DNA of 5,015 nucleotides. Source: Candidatus Izemoplasmatales bacterium. GTDB taxonomy: Bacteria; Bacillota_I; Bacilli_A; Izemoplasmatales; Hujiaoplasmataceae. Positions 4,774 through 5,015 of the stretch are shown here, in pieces. The translations under genes and the position numbers were made by a program. Under the pieces are notes generated by a model. The model searched no databases, had not been told where the DNA came from, and was given only the letters and a program-made list of their open reading frames with translations. Where the stretch lies: the NCBI GenBank assembly GCA_028707415.1, contig JAQWBC010000096.1, positions 1 through 5,015 on the forward strand. The letters run 5' to 3'. The stretch's first letter is position 1. Every line of letters starts with the position of its first letter.

Positions 4774-5015
4774 TTATCCGATTGAATGTCGGAATTCATG
4801 TAAGATATGATAGGCTTTAGCATGCATTTCTTTATTGAATACATATTCATCATTATTAATCTTTTCGATTTGTTCCTCATACCAACCGATTACTTTGTCC
4901 AAAGCGATTTTTGTTGTCTCGAGCTCGTTATGGGTTTCCGCTTTTTTTAATTCTTTGGTGTACCTATTCATAAACGGATTACGAGTGTATGTTTGAATGG
5001 TGCCAATAATGCCAC
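4774..5015 (-). CDS. Hypothetical protein, 3' part (start beyond right edge)
   Basis: The last 79 codons or so of a minus-strand gene that I do not recognise. The only in-window ATG (complement of 4969-4971) has no Shine-Dalgarno site, and the frame stays open to the window edge, reading GIIGTIQTYTRNPF before that Met. The true start is therefore probably outside. The visible part is hydrophilic and highly charged, likely alpha-helical: NRYTKELKKAETHNELETT, then DKVIGWYEEQIEKINNDEYVF, then EMHAKAYHILHEFRHSIG at the end. No membrane segment, catalytic motif or known domain is seen. Short helical proteins of this kind are often small cytoplasmic hypotheticals, but no function can be given. A plus-strand promoter-like site lies about 80 bases past its stop. 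Confidence 0.65.
   Translation of the reverse strand, partial: GIIGTIQTYTRNPFMNRYTKELKKAETHNELETTKIALDKVIGWYEEQIEKINNDEYVFNKEMHAKAYHILHEFRHSIG

Noticed and set aside
1..5015. CRISPR array, tRNA/rRNA, insertion sequence, prophage or toxin-antitoxin pair
   Set aside because: No spaced direct repeats, cloverleaf, terminal inverted repeats with a transposase, integrase or paired small toxin/antitoxin ORFs were seen on either strand.

Overview
This is an AT-rich window that looks like a stretch of chromosome from a low-GC Gram-positive bacterium (Bacillota, or a relative on the Mycoplasmatota side that keeps the standard code). The reasons are the AT-rich intergenic DNA, purine-rich Shine-Dalgarno sites (AGGGGG, GTGAGGT, AAGGCGG), sigma-A type promoters with extended -10 elements, and hairpin-plus-T-tract terminators. 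Every tryptophan checked is TGG, the six main genes all end in TAA, and none is interrupted by TGA, so there is no sign of a mycoplasma-type UGA=Trp code. I cannot name the species.

Layout from left to right: (1) the 3' part of an SGNH/GDSL hydrolase gene that enters from before the window; (2) a bidirectional terminator; (3) a convergent minus-strand gene for a four-helix membrane protein of unknown function with a near-consensus promoter; (4) a divergent plus-strand GrpB/UPF0157 family gene with a TTG start, its own promoter and a terminator; (5) a short-chain dehydrogenase (SDR) gene whose -10 region is covered by a perfect inverted repeat resembling an OhrR/MarR-family operator; (6) a stand-alone long-form RsmH (16S rRNA m4C1402 methyltransferase), away from any mraZ/ftsL/ftsI cell-division cluster; (7) about 510 bases without an obvious large gene, holding a strong terminator, two candidate small ORFs and a promoter-like site; (8) the 3' end of a minus-strand gene that leaves the window on the right.

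The genes do not form one pathway. Each complete gene appears to have its own promoter, and most are followed by a terminator, so this reads as a run of single-gene units of housekeeping and accessory metabolism. I see no phage, transposon, CRISPR, toxin-antitoxin or defence signature. The points most worth a second look are the operator over the SDR promoter, the strand conflict between the rsmH terminator and a 55-codon antisense ORF, the promoter-like site pointing into the last gene, and the two edge genes, whose internal ATGs are probably not true starts.
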